Below, piece after piece: positions 1-9,082 of a stretch of 64,000 nt of DNA. Below the pieces are notes generated by a model. The model had not been told where the DNA came from and did not search any database. It saw only the letters and a program-made list of their open reading frames with translations. A program made the translations under genes and the position numbers. The stretch comes from Methylobacterium thuringiense (GTDB lineage: Bacteria; Pseudomonadota; Alphaproteobacteria; Rhizobiales; Beijerinckiaceae), in NCBI RefSeq assembly GCF_022179645.1, contig NZ_BPRA01000017.1, positions 1 to 64,000 on the forward strand, given 5' to 3'. Within the stretch, counting starts at the first letter, position 1, and the number at the start of each line of letters is the position of its first letter.

Positions 1-539
1 CGTCATAAACAACAATCCACCGCCTCAGACGCGAACAAATATAGAACTACATATAATACAGTATTATAACGTCTGTACACGAGTCCGTGATGCTATCTAC
101 CGGGTCCATTCACACGCCTGCAAGCTATGGGGCAGTGACGGCTGACGGTTTGCGCGATCCGTGATCTAAGAGACACAAGGTTGTTCTGTTCTAATTCCAA
201 ACATTGATTTTTCGTATAGAACGCAACCATTCCCGCGAGCGTCATTTCTGGTCCTTGAGCGAAGCTGTTTCTCCTCGATCGAGGACGCGGTGGCGGGTAT
301 TTTTCATTCTTCGCCCTCCAGCAAGATCAAGATTTATCTGACAATTTTTCCATACGATAGAATGGTTCTATCGTATTTTCCAAGACGTGATCTTGGTCAT
401 TCATCCAGGTTCTTGATTTTTGCTTGTCAGCAGCTATGTCTTTGCCAAGCTGACGCGCCGGGAAATCTTTCCTGCTGCCGCCTATTGAGGCCGCATGGCG
501 CCGGACAACTTCAGAGCCATTCCAAAAATGGAAGCAGCC
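1..539. other. AT-rich leader region upstream of the siderophore operon
   Basis: No convincing gene is present in this stretch. The first ~430 bases are clearly richer in A and T than the operon that follows. It holds a perfect 25-bp palindrome (352-376, listed separately) and a second small hairpin with 6-bp arms at 380-385 and 391-396. A short frame opening with GTG at 290 runs into the sbnA-like gene in another frame and has no recognisable features, so I do not call it. The operon promoter must lie here or further left. Confidence 0.6.
352..376. promoter_or_regulatory. Perfect palindrome resembling an Irr iron-control element (ICE box)
   Basis: The 11-base arms ATACGATAGAA (352-362) and TTCTATCGTAT (366-376) are exact reverse complements separated by TGG. 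The core TAGAA-N3-TTCTA agrees with the ICE-box form recalled for alphaproteobacterial Irr (TTTAGAA-N3-TTCTAAA type). It lies 164 bases before the favoured sbnA start, in front of an iron-siderophore operon, which makes iron-responsive control by Irr the simplest reading. A site for another dimeric regulator cannot be excluded. Confidence 0.55.
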
Positions 540-1559
540 ATGACGACGAGCTCAGAAACGACGGTCGGCAGTACGCCGCTGGTTCGACTCGACCGGGCCT
601 TTCCGCCCGATGCGGTTCCGGTCTTCGCCAAGCTCGAAATGTTGAATGTCGGCGGCAGCGTGAAGGATCGCACGGCTCATTACATGGTCGAGCAGGCGGT
701 CAGGTCGGGCCGCATCACCGCCGGCAGCCATCTCGTCGAGAGTTCGTCGGGCAACCTCGCCATCGCTCTGGCGATGATCGCCCGGCAGCGTGGGCTGCGC
801 TTCACGGCCGTCGTCGACCCAAACATCGCCCCCGCCAACCTCCGGCTGATCGAAGCGTATGGCGGACAGATCGATAGGGTCGAGGAGAAGGACGAGGAGG
901 GCGGCTACCTGCACACCCGCGTGCGCCGCGTGAAACACCTCGCCGGGACGATTCCGGGCGCCGTCTGGCTCAACCAGTACGCCAACCCCGATAACTGGCG
1001 GGCACATTACGACGGGATCGGTACCGAGATCCTGCGCGAGATGCCGGCCGAGCCGAGCCACGTCGTCGCCGCGGTCTCGACCTGCGGCACGCTGATGGGT
1101 CTGGCGCGGCGCCTGCGCGAGCGCTGGCCGCGGATCGAGGTCGTCGCGGTCGACATGGAAGGCTCGGTCATCTTCGGCGCGCCCGGCGGCCGTCGCGACA
1201 TCCCCGGGATCGGGGCGAGCCGCGTACCCGAACAGCTCTCGGAATCCGAGGTCGACGGCGTGATCTACGCGACGGACTGGGAAGCGGCGCTGGGCTGCCG
1301 CCGCCTCGTCGACAACCAGGGCATCTTGGCCGGCGGTTCTTCCGGCGCGGTCGTCGCCGCGATCGGCAAGCTGATCCCGCAACTGCCACGCGGCTCGCGC
1401 ATCGTCACGCTGCTGCCGGATCGTGGCGAGCGCTACCTCGACACCGTCCACGACCGGAGCTGGCCCGAGCCGGAGCGGCGGCTGACGCGCTCATTCGCGG
1501 ATTCCTATCACCGCGTCGCGAAGCGCCGCCCCGACGCCGCGAGACCCGCCGCGGCCTGA
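540..1559 (+). CDS. sbnA: SbnA-like PLP-dependent N-(1-amino-1-carboxyethyl)glutamate synthase
   Basis: This is a cysteine-synthase-fold (fold type II) PLP enzyme. In S. aureus, SbnA joins O-phospho-L-serine and L-glutamate to give ACEGA, the precursor of L-2,3-diaminopropionate. The protein shows the PLP lysine motif GGSVKDR (K42 from this start), the SSGNLAIALAMIA substrate loop, PGIGASRVPE and LPDRGERYLD, all closely like SbnA as I recall it. I prefer ATG 540 because GGAAG sits 5 bases upstream. ATG 495, which adds 15 residues and has GAGG nearby, is possible. It is first in an operon laid out like sbnA-I. A generic cysteine synthase is the alternative but is unlikely given the next gene. 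Confidence 0.88.
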   Translation: MTTSSETTVGSTPLVRLDRAFPPDAVPVFAKLEMLNVGGSVKDRTAHYMVEQAVRSGRITAGSHLVESSSGNLAIALAMIARQRGLRFTAVVDPNIAPANLRLIEAYGGQIDRVEEKDEEGGYLHTRVRRVKHLAGTIPGAVWLNQYANPDNWRAHYDGIGTEILREMPAEPSHVVAAVSTCGTLMGLARRLRERWPRIEVVAVDMEGSVIFGAPGGRRDIPGIGASRVPEQLSESEVDGVIYATDWEAALGCRRLVDNQGILAGGSSGAVVAAIGKLIPQLPRGSRIVTLLPDRGERYLDTVHDRSWPEPERRLTRSFADSYHRVAKRRPDAARPAAA

Positions 1560-1664
1560 CCGGCGGTCCAGATCCGACGCGAAACCCCGAGCGGCGCTGC
1601 TCGCACGGGGAGCGCCGTCCCATGCGCCGATCCATCGACCCCTCGTTACCAGAAGGCGAACGCC

Positions 1665-2675
1665 ATGACCGCTCCGACTCTGCGCTACCTGTCGCGCTCC
1701 GACATCGCCGCCCTCGGCGGCGACCATTCCGACCTCTACATGGAGGCGATCGAGCACGGCCTCCGCCTGCATGCGGCCGGCGAGTTCGTGCAGCCGCTGA
1801 AGCCCTACCTGCGCAACCCGCGCGGCCGCCACATCGCCGACCGCATCATCGCCATGCCGGCCTGGATCGGCGGCGAGGCCCCCATCTCCGGCCTGAAGTG
1901 GATCGGCTCGAAGCACGACAACCCGTCCGCACGCGGGATGGAGCGGGCGAGCGCCGTGATGGTGCTGAACGATGCCGAGACGAACTTCCCCGTCGCGATC
2001 ATGGAAGCGGGCCTGATCAGCGCCATGCGCACCGCCGCCGTCACGGGAATCGCCGTCCGGCACCTCGCGAAGGCCGGCTTCACGGATGCCTCCATCGTCG
2101 GCTGCGGCCCGATCGGCGAGCGGCAGGCGCGGATGCTGGCCGAACAGTTCCCAGGCCTCGAAAGCCTGCGTCTGTTCGACCTGCGCCGGGAGGCGGCCGA
2201 GGACCTCTCGGTGCGACTGCGCGACCGGTTCCCGCGGCTGCGCATCGCGATCGCCGAGACCGCCGAGGCGGCCGTGCGCGACGCGTCGGTCGTGATCACC
2301 TGCACCGTGACCGACACACCCTACCTGCCGTTCTCCTGGCTCTCGCGGGGGACTTTTTTGGCCAATGTCTCGATCATGGACGTGGAGAGGGAGGTTTTCC
2401 TGAAGTCCGACAAGGTCGTCGTCGACGATTGGGACCAATCGAACCGCGAGAAGAAGATCATCAACCTGCTCGTCGAGTCGGGGCAGTTCTCGCGCGAGAC
2501 CCTGCATGCGGAACTCGGCGAGATCGTCGTCGGCAGAAAACCCGGCCGCGAGACCGACGACGAGGTCATCCTGCTGAACCCGATGGGCATGGCGATCGAC
2601 GATGTCGCCTGCGCCGCCGCGATCCTGCGCCGCGCGGAGGCGAAGGGCGCCGGCACCGTTCTGCCGCTGTACTGA
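1665..2675 (+). CDS. sbnB: SbnB-like ACEGA dehydrogenase (ornithine cyclodeaminase family)
   Basis: This is a 336-residue member of the ornithine cyclodeaminase/mu-crystallin family. S. aureus SbnB uses NAD to split N-(1-amino-1-carboxyethyl)glutamate oxidatively into L-2,3-diaminopropionate and alpha-ketoglutarate, both building blocks of staphyloferrin B. The Rossmann motif GCGPIG is at residues 146-151, and the substrate side shows GLKWIGSKHDNP and MRTAAVTGIA. AAGG lies about 9 bases before ATG 1665. The gene follows sbnA after 105 bases, the widest gap in the operon. Pairing with an SbnA homologue is the diagnostic signature of diaminopropionate synthesis. Confidence 0.88.
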   Translation: MTAPTLRYLSRSDIAALGGDHSDLYMEAIEHGLRLHAAGEFVQPLKPYLRNPRGRHIADRIIAMPAWIGGEAPISGLKWIGSKHDNPSARGMERASAVMVLNDAETNFPVAIMEAGLISAMRTAAVTGIAVRHLAKAGFTDASIVGCGPIGERQARMLAEQFPGLESLRLFDLRREAAEDLSVRLRDRFPRLRIAIAETAEAAVRDASVVITCTVTDTPYLPFSWLSRGTFLANVSIMDVEREVFLKSDKVVVDDWDQSNREKKIINLLVESGQFSRETLHAELGEIVVGRKPGRETDDEVILLNPMGMAIDDVACAAAILRRAEAKGAGTVLPLY

Positions 2676-2688
2676 CGGGCGGCGCGCC

Positions 2689-4449
2689 GTGACCGTACCG
2701 ATGACGCGTCCGATCGGGCCGGAACTCCTTGCGGAGCTCTTCGACGCCTTTTGGATCGAGGACGTGGCGGGCTTTCGCAGTCGCGCGGTCCTGGGGCCGT
2801 GCTTCGCCGACGGCAGCCGCGACTACGCTCTGGCCCTCGGCGCCGCCCACCTGCGCGCGACCGTACGACCGGACGGCTGGAGACGCGGCGTCCGCCTCGC
2901 CGGGCCTGTCCGCTATGAAAGCGCCACGGCCGAGGACACCCTCGACGCGTCGGGCCTGCTCACCCGCGTGCTCTCGGCCGTACCGGACCTCTCTCCCGCC
3001 ATCGCCGCGGGTACGATCGCGCGGCTGCACGGCATCGTCGGAGAGGCCGATCTCTGGGACACGACGGCCGCGGATGTGGACACCGACGCGCGGGCCGGGT
3101 TGCCGCTGGCTTTCGAGCGGCTCGCCGCCTGGCGCGACCGCCCGTTCCACCCGCTCGGCCGCTCACGGCACGGTCTGAGCCGGGAGGAGAGCGTCGCCTA
3201 CGGCGCGGAAACTGGCCGCTACTTTCCGCTATCGTGGTGTGCGCTGTCGCGGGAGCACTGCGCGGCGTCGCCGCTGGCCGATCCCGGCGGGCCGGCATGC
3301 GTCCTCCTCGATGCCCCCCAGCGCATGATGCTCGACGCCGAACTCGCCGAGCGCGGCCTCGCCGCCTCGCACGTCGCCATCCCGTTGCATCCCTGGCAGG
3401 CCGCGCACGCCCTCGCCGAGCCGTTCGGTGCCGAGGCGCGCTCCGGCTGCCTCGTTCCTCTCGATTTCCAGGGTCCGCTCTGCGCGGCGACATCGTCGCT
3501 GCGGACGGTGGCGCTGCCGTCGCGTCCCGGCCTTCACCTCAAGCTGCCGCTCGACGTCCAGACGCTCGGCGTGCGTCGCCTGCTGCCGCCGCAATCCCTG
3601 CAGAACGGCCTGCACGGCGAAGCGCTGGTGGGGACGGCCATGCCGCGCGACCCCTGGCTCGCGCGCCACGTCCGCGTCGCCGACGAGACGGCATTCTGGC
3701 ATTTCTCGGAAGGCGACGGCGACATCTACGCGGAACGCGGCGCCCTGCTCGGATGCCAGATCCGCCGCCTTCCGGACGAGGCCGGCGTGCCGGTGCCGCT
3801 CGCGAGCTTCGCCGTCGTGCCGCTCGGCGGTCTGCCGCCGGCCGTCCGCGCCGTGGCCGGAGACGATGCAGATCTGAATGAGCTTTTCGCCGGGATCGCC
3901 GACCTCGTCCTCGGCGCAGCCTTGCGCTGCGTCGCCCTGGGTTTCGTACCGGAGTTGCACGGCCAGAACGCGCTGCTGCTTTGCTCCGACGGTGCGCCGC
4001 GCCGCATCGTGCTGCGCGACCACGACACCGTGCGCACCGCGCCAGCCTGGCTCGCCGAAAGCGACCTGACCGTTCCGCCGTATCGCGTCACCGATCCGTT
4101 GCGGAATTCGCTGCTGCTGCGCCGGCCCGAGGATCTCCTCGCCTACGCCCAGACGCTGGCCGTCGACGTCGCCCTGCGCGCCGTCGCCGAGGCCTTCGCT
4201 GCTGCCGGGCAGGGATTCGGCCTGCACGCGGCGCGGCGTATTCTCGTCGCCACCTGCGAGCGCGTGCTCGCCGAGACCGACATGCCGGCCGCACGGCGGT
4301 CGTTCATCACGCGGATCCTGCTCGATACCGAAGAGGCGCCGTTCAAGCAGGTGCTCACGCCGCTCCTCACCGTCGAGACGGCGAACACCTCGATGCCGAG
4401 CCGGCTCGGCTCCGCGCCGAACCCGATCTTTCGCGGCGCACTGCAATGA
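2689..4449 (+). CDS. sbnC: SbnC-like NIS siderophore synthetase (IucA/IucC family)
   Basis: This ATP-dependent NRPS-independent siderophore synthetase is 586 residues long from GTG 2689; ATG 2701 is an alternative start. Family motifs are HPWQ (H234), a TSSLRT stretch after it, HGQN (H424) and RDHDTV close behind, with a final ferric-reductase-like (FhuF) C-terminal region. S. aureus SbnC (584 residues) adds alpha-ketoglutarate to the growing staphyloferrin B chain. I assign SbnC from its place between sbnB and the exporter, since the subtypes cannot be fixed by motif alone. It starts 13 bases after sbnB and its stop overlaps the next start (ATGA). Confidence 0.82.
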   Translation: MTVPMTRPIGPELLAELFDAFWIEDVAGFRSRAVLGPCFADGSRDYALALGAAHLRATVRPDGWRRGVRLAGPVRYESATAEDTLDASGLLTRVLSAVPDLSPAIAAGTIARLHGIVGEADLWDTTAADVDTDARAGLPLAFERLAAWRDRPFHPLGRSRHGLSREESVAYGAETGRYFPLSWCALSREHCAASPLADPGGPACVLLDAPQRMMLDAELAERGLAASHVAIPLHPWQAAHALAEPFGAEARSGCLVPLDFQGPLCAATSSLRTVALPSRPGLHLKLPLDVQTLGVRRLLPPQSLQNGLHGEALVGTAMPRDPWLARHVRVADETAFWHFSEGDGDIYAERGALLGCQIRRLPDEAGVPVPLASFAVVPLGGLPPAVRAVAGDDADLNELFAGIADLVLGAALRCVALGFVPELHGQNALLLCSDGAPRRIVLRDHDTVRTAPAWLAESDLTVPPYRVTDPLRNSLLLRRPEDLLAYAQTLAVDVALRAVAEAFAAAGQGFGLHAARRILVATCERVLAETDMPAARRSFITRILLDTEEAPFKQVLTPLLTVETANTSMPSRLGSAPNPIFRGALQ

Positions 4450-5636
4450 GCGCCATCTCGCAGCCCCTGACAGCGGATGTCCGCACCGACCCGGTGCATC
4501 CGTACGATCTTCTCGCCCTCGTCGCCCTCCAGACGCTGGTGACGGCGGCGCCCCTGGCGCTGCTGCCGTTCCTCGGGATGCAGGTCGCCGGGATGAGCGA
4601 TGCGCCGGCCTTCTGGACGGCGATGGCGCTGGCGGCACCGGCCGTGACGACCCTCACGCTCACGCCGGCTTGGGCACGGCTCGCCGTCTGGGTCTCGCTC
4701 CCCGGCCTGATCCTCTGGACCGGACTGCTCAGCGCCCTCAGCTGCGCGATGATTGCCTCCGCGACCCATCCGCTCGCTCTGGTGCTCGCCCGCCTCGTGC
4801 AGGGTGCAGCCGGCGGCGGCGTCGTGCTGGCCCTGGCCTTCCGGGAAGTGGGCCTCGACCCGGCGCGCGGCTACACCCGGATGCAGCAGGCCGTCTCGGC
4901 CGGCTGCCTGATCGGGCCGCTCGTCGGCGGCCTGGCCTTCGAACACGGCCGCTTCACGACGCTGATGCTCGCCTGCGGCGGCCTCGTCCTGGTGGCGAGC
5001 CTCGGGGCGGCGGCCCTGTGCCGTGGCATCTCCCTCGACGCGCCGGAGGGTAGCGCCGGCGGCAGGATCACCGGCTGGCCGGTCCTCGGCGCCGGCCTGC
5101 TCGGCAGTGCAGGAGCCTTCGCCTTCGTCGCCTTCTTCCCGACCTGGGCGACAGCAGCCGATCCGGCCATGTTCACGCCCGGGCTGATCGGCCTGCTGCA
5201 CTCCTCGAGCTGGCTCGTGGCGCTGCTGGTCCTGCCGTTCTGGGCCCGCGGCATCGGCGCGCTCTCGCCGCTGACGGCGCTGGCCCTGTCGCTCGCCGGC
5301 TGCGCGCTGGCCTTCGCGGCGATCCCCCTCGGACTCGGACTCGTCGGGATCGCGGTACTCCGGCTGCTGCAGGGCGCCCTGTTCGCCGGACAGTCGCCGG
5401 CCCTGTTCGCCGCGGCGGAAGCGGCCGGCCCGAACCGCGTCGCCGCAATCGCCCACGTCCGGGCGAGCCTCACCCTCGGGCAGCTCGCCGGCCCCTTCGT
5501 CGCCGGGCTCGTCCTGGTGCCGTTCGGCCCGGCCGGAGCGATCTGGGCGGCGGCCGGGCTGTCGCTCGCCGGCGCCGTCTGGCTCGTCGTCGCCCACCAT
5601 CCCATCCATCGAAAGAACCGGAGCCGCGCTGCATGA
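4446..5636 (+). CDS. sbnD: SbnD-like MFS siderophore exporter
   Basis: This 396-residue protein is almost wholly hydrophobic, with about twelve predicted membrane segments and no long soluble domain. It has the size and character of a major facilitator drug/siderophore efflux pump. It sits exactly where SbnD, the staphyloferrin B exporter, sits in the staphylococcal operon. It overlaps the genes on both sides by 4 bases (ATGA), so it is probably translationally coupled to the synthetases. Export of the finished siderophore to the periplasm is the inferred role; substrate cannot be read from the sequence. Confidence 0.78.
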   Translation: MSAISQPLTADVRTDPVHPYDLLALVALQTLVTAAPLALLPFLGMQVAGMSDAPAFWTAMALAAPAVTTLTLTPAWARLAVWVSLPGLILWTGLLSALSCAMIASATHPLALVLARLVQGAAGGGVVLALAFREVGLDPARGYTRMQQAVSAGCLIGPLVGGLAFEHGRFTTLMLACGGLVLVASLGAAALCRGISLDAPEGSAGGRITGWPVLGAGLLGSAGAFAFVAFFPTWATAADPAMFTPGLIGLLHSSSWLVALLVLPFWARGIGALSPLTALALSLAGCALAFAAIPLGLGLVGIAVLRLLQGALFAGQSPALFAAAEAAGPNRVAAIAHVRASLTLGQLAGPFVAGLVLVPFGPAGAIWAAAGLSLAGAVWLVVAHHPIHRKNRSRAA

Positions 5637-8600
5637 CACGCGCCCTCGCCACATCGGACCGACCCGACCCGGTCGCGGCCGTCCACAAAGCGCATGCGAT
5701 CGAGCGCCTGCTCAACACCTGGCTGCGCGAGTGCGCGGGCGGGGTCGCGCCGCGGGAGGGTGAGATCTGCGCGATTCCATTGGGCACCGATACCGTGACC
5801 GTACCCTGCCTGCGGTCTTCGCCGGGCGGCTTCCACGCATGGGGTGGCCCTCTCCGGCTGCGTCTGCAGGACGGGCGAACCGTACCGTGCGACGATCCCG
5901 GAGACCTGGCCCGGCGCATGGTCGATGCCCTCGCAGGCGAACCGAGCCCGATCCGCGAGACGGTGAAGCGGCGCATGCTCGACAGCCTCGACCGCTCCGC
6001 CGATCACATCCGGGCCTGCGCGCATCGGGCGCCCGACCTCACGCCGATCGGGCTCGAACAGAGCTTGTGGCACGGCCACCCGTTCCACCCGCTGGCAAAG
6101 AGCGTCGACGGCTTCTCGGAGGCCGACACGGAAGCCTACGGCCCGGAGCGCGGTGTCGGCTTCCGGCTGCGCTGGATCCTGGCCGATCCCGATCTCGTCA
6201 TCGGGCTGTGGCGCGACCCGGGCGCCGAGGCCGCGACCCGGGAGGCACTGATTGCCCTGTCCGGCCTGCCACCGGAGACGATCGGCGATCGCGTCGTCCT
6301 ACCGAGCCACCCCTGGCAGGCCGCGCGGCTCGAGACCGATCCGGCCTTCGCGGCGCTCGCCGCCGAGGGCCGGCTCGCGCTGACCGGCCCGAGCGGCGAG
6401 ACGGTGCGGCCGACCTCGTCCGTGCGCACGGTCTTCGCGCCCGCGAGCAACCTGTTCCTCAAGCTGCCGATCGCGGCCCGCATCACCAACTTCGCCCGCA
6501 CCAACAGCCGCGAGCATCTGGCGCGCAGCATTGCGGCCGCCCGCGCCTTCGCGGCAGTGCCGGAGGCTGTCGCCGAGGCGGGGCTCGACGTGCTGAGCGA
6601 GCGCGGCGCGCTGTTCCTCGATCATCCGCAGCTCGATGCGGTGACGGGCGTGCTCCTGCGCGAGGGGCCGTCCCGCGAAGCCTTCGTCGTCGCCGGCCTG
6701 CTGGAGCCCTCGCCCCGCGACGGCAGGCCGATCCTGGCGGCCCTCGGCTGCGCGCTGACCGGGGCCGACGAGGCCGCGGCCTGGATCCGCGCCTATGGAC
6801 ATGCCGTTCTGCTGCCGGTTCTGCGCCTGTTCGCGACGACCGGGATCAGCCTGGAGGCGCATGCGCAGAACAGCCTGCTGGCCTTCGATGCGCGGCCGGA
6901 CGGCCGCCTGCCCGAACGTCTCGTCCTGCGCGACCTCGAAGGCGTCAGCATCGACGGGCATCGCTTCTCGGCGGTGGCGGGCGGCCTCGAACTCGATCCG
7001 GCGGTATACTACGCGGCCGACGAGGCGTGGCACCGGCTGCTCTACTACCTGATCGTCAACCAGGCCTCCCACGTCGTCGCGGTCGTGGCACGGGCGGCCG
7101 AAACCGGCGAAGCCGGCCTCTGGCAGGTCCTGTCGCGGACCCTCGCCGAGGCCGACGAAGCCCCCGAGACGGTCGCCTTGGTCTCACGGCTCCTCGACGC
7201 CGAGACGTTGCCCGCGAAAGCCAACCTCGCGAGTTGCCTCGCCGGGCGCGGCGAACGGCCCGCCTATGTCAGGCTCGCCAATCCGTTGCGCAGCTCGAAG
7301 GAGAACACCCGCCTGCACGTCGCGGGGGACGCAGCGTTGCGCGCCTGGAACGAGGCGGGCCAGCGCGTCGCCGTCCAGCTGCTCGGCGCATTGCTGCACG
7401 AGGCATTGTTGCCCGGCGCGATCCTGACCATGCAGGGCGAAGAGGAAAGCCTTCGCGTCGTGCTCACCGTCGCGGAGGGCGAACGAACCTACGTCGCCCG
7501 CGCGCGCCGGATGTGGGCCTACGGCCGCGTCCTCGTCGAGACCGGCAGCCTCACCACGGAGGGCGGCCCCGTCGGCGACGCCTCCGTCTTCCTCGCCGAC
7601 CTCCTGCCGCACCTGCCCGGTACGGCGGAGGACCATGCGCGCTTCGCCGAAGAGTTGGCGCGCACCCAGGACAACCATGCCCGCGCCCTCGAACACGGTG
7701 CCGGCACGACCCTCCGAAACCTCGCCTACGACGAGTTGGAGGGCGCGTTGCCCGACGGGCATCGCTACCACCCCTGCTTCAAGTCGCGGATCGGCTTCTC
7801 GCCTGCCGACAACGCTGCCTACGGCCCGGAATTCGGTGCGGAGCTGCGCCCGGTCTGGATCGCCGCCCACCGTTCGATCTCGGCCGCGAGCGCCATCGGC
7901 GCCGACGGCAGCCAGGACGACGGCCTGCTGTCGCAAACCCTCGACGCCGCGACCCGGGCCGCCTTCGACACCCGCATCGCCGAACGCGGCGGCCGGCCGG
8001 ACGCGTTCGTCCTGCTGCCGGTCCATCCGTGGCAGTGGGAGCACCTCGCCGACGGTGCGAGTGCGGCGGAGCGGCACGCAGGACGGCTGGTCGTCCTCGG
8101 CGAGGGACCGCACGTCTACGGCGCGCAGCAATCGATCCGCACCCTCGCCGACCGGACCGACTCCGCCGCGCCCTCGCTGAAGCTCTCGCTCTCGATCCGC
8201 AACACCTCGACGGCTCGCACGCTCGCACCGCACACGGTGCTCAACGCGCCGATCGTGAGCGCGTGGCTGCAGGAGATCGTCCGCGAGGACGCGTATCTGA
8301 GCGGATCGGGCACCGTGCTCCTCGCCGAGCGCATGGGGGCGGCGGTGACGATCGCGCCGCCCTGGGATCGGGCAGGCAGCTTGCGCGGTGCGCTCTCGGT
8401 GATCTGGCGCGACCCTATCGGCCCGCATCTCCAGGGCGACAGGGCCGTGCCGTTCACGGCTCTGACCCATCGCGACGGCGACGCGCCGTTCATCGCCGAC
8501 TGGATCGCGCGCCATGGCGTCGAGCCCTGGCTCGACCGGCTGCTCACCGTGGCGATGCTGCCGGTGGTCCATCTGCTCGTCGCCAAGGGCGTCGCGCTGG

Positions 8601-9082
8601 AGAGCCACCAGCAGAACATGGTGCTGTTCCACCGCGACGGCTGGCCGACCCGGGTGGCGCTCAAGGATTTTCACGACGGCGTTCGGTTCGTGCCGAAGCT
8701 GCTGGCCTGCCGCCGGCCGAAGCTCGTGCCGACGCCGGCCGAGCACGCCCGCGTCAACGCCAACTCCTACGTCGAGGCGCGCGAGGTCGAGGATGTCCGC
8801 GACTTCATGGTCGACGCCCTGTTCGGTGTGAACCTGGCCGAGCTCGGCTGGTGCCTCGAACTCTGGTTCGGGTACGCCGAACAGCGATTCTGGGAGCGGG
8901 TCGTGACTGTTCTGCGCGACCATTGCGCGGCGTTCCCGGAGGCGCGCGAAGGCGTGCGGCGCTATCGGCTCGCCGCCGAGACCGTGGTGATCGAGGATCT
9001 CGCCCGCCGCCGTCTCGACCCGGCCGGTGCCCGCGGCCGCACCGTCGCCAACCCCCTCGCCGCTTTGGGAGACGGCCTGTGA
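5633..9082 (+). CDS. SbnE-SbnF fused double NIS siderophore synthetase
   Basis: This single 1149-residue open frame contains two complete IucA/IucC modules. Module 1 (about residues 1-550) has SHPWQ (H226), TSSVRT, AHAQN (H410) and LRDLEGVSID. Module 2 (about 560-1149) has VHPWQ (H798), QSIRT, SHQQN (H992) and LKDFHDGVRF. In S. aureus these reactions belong to two proteins: SbnE condenses citrate with diaminopropionate, and SbnF adds a second diaminopropionate to the decarboxylated intermediate. Gene order suggests module 1 is SbnE-like and module 2 SbnF-like, but the reverse cannot be ruled out. ATGA and GTGA overlaps couple it to both neighbours. No stop or frameshift separates the modules, so the fusion looks genuine. 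Confidence 0.85.
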   Translation: MTRALATSDRPDPVAAVHKAHAIERLLNTWLRECAGGVAPREGEICAIPLGTDTVTVPCLRSSPGGFHAWGGPLRLRLQDGRTVPCDDPGDLARRMVDALAGEPSPIRETVKRRMLDSLDRSADHIRACAHRAPDLTPIGLEQSLWHGHPFHPLAKSVDGFSEADTEAYGPERGVGFRLRWILADPDLVIGLWRDPGAEAATREALIALSGLPPETIGDRVVLPSHPWQAARLETDPAFAALAAEGRLALTGPSGETVRPTSSVRTVFAPASNLFLKLPIAARITNFARTNSREHLARSIAAARAFAAVPEAVAEAGLDVLSERGALFLDHPQLDAVTGVLLREGPSREAFVVAGLLEPSPRDGRPILAALGCALTGADEAAAWIRAYGHAVLLPVLRLFATTGISLEAHAQNSLLAFDARPDGRLPERLVLRDLEGVSIDGHRFSAVAGGLELDPAVYYAADEAWHRLLYYLIVNQASHVVAVVARAAETGEAGLWQVLSRTLAEADEAPETVALVSRLLDAETLPAKANLASCLAGRGERPAYVRLANPLRSSKENTRLHVAGDAALRAWNEAGQRVAVQLLGALLHEALLPGAILTMQGEEESLRVVLTVAEGERTYVARARRMWAYGRVLVETGSLTTEGGPVGDASVFLADLLPHLPGTAEDHARFAEELARTQDNHARALEHGAGTTLRNLAYDELEGALPDGHRYHPCFKSRIGFSPADNAAYGPEFGAELRPVWIAAHRSISAASAIGADGSQDDGLLSQTLDAATRAAFDTRIAERGGRPDAFVLLPVHPWQWEHLADGASAAERHAGRLVVLGEGPHVYGAQQSIRTLADRTDSAAPSLKLSLSIRNTSTARTLAPHTVLNAPIVSAWLQEIVREDAYLSGSGTVLLAERMGAAVTIAPPWDRAGSLRGALSVIWRDPIGPHLQGDRAVPFTALTHRDGDAPFIADWIARHGVEPWLDRLLTVAMLPVVHLLVAKGVALESHQQNMVLFHRDGWPTRVALKDFHDGVRFVPKLLACRRPKLVPTPAEHARVNANSYVEAREVEDVRDFMVDALFGVNLAELGWCLELWFGYAEQRFWERVVTVLRDHCAAFPEAREGVRRYRLAAETVVIEDLARRRLDPAGARGRTVANPLAALGDGL

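Noticed and set aside
7184-8923. 579-residue minus-strand frame inside the synthetase gene
   Set aside because: Shadow of a strongly coding plus-strand region; composition typical of antisense GC-rich frames.
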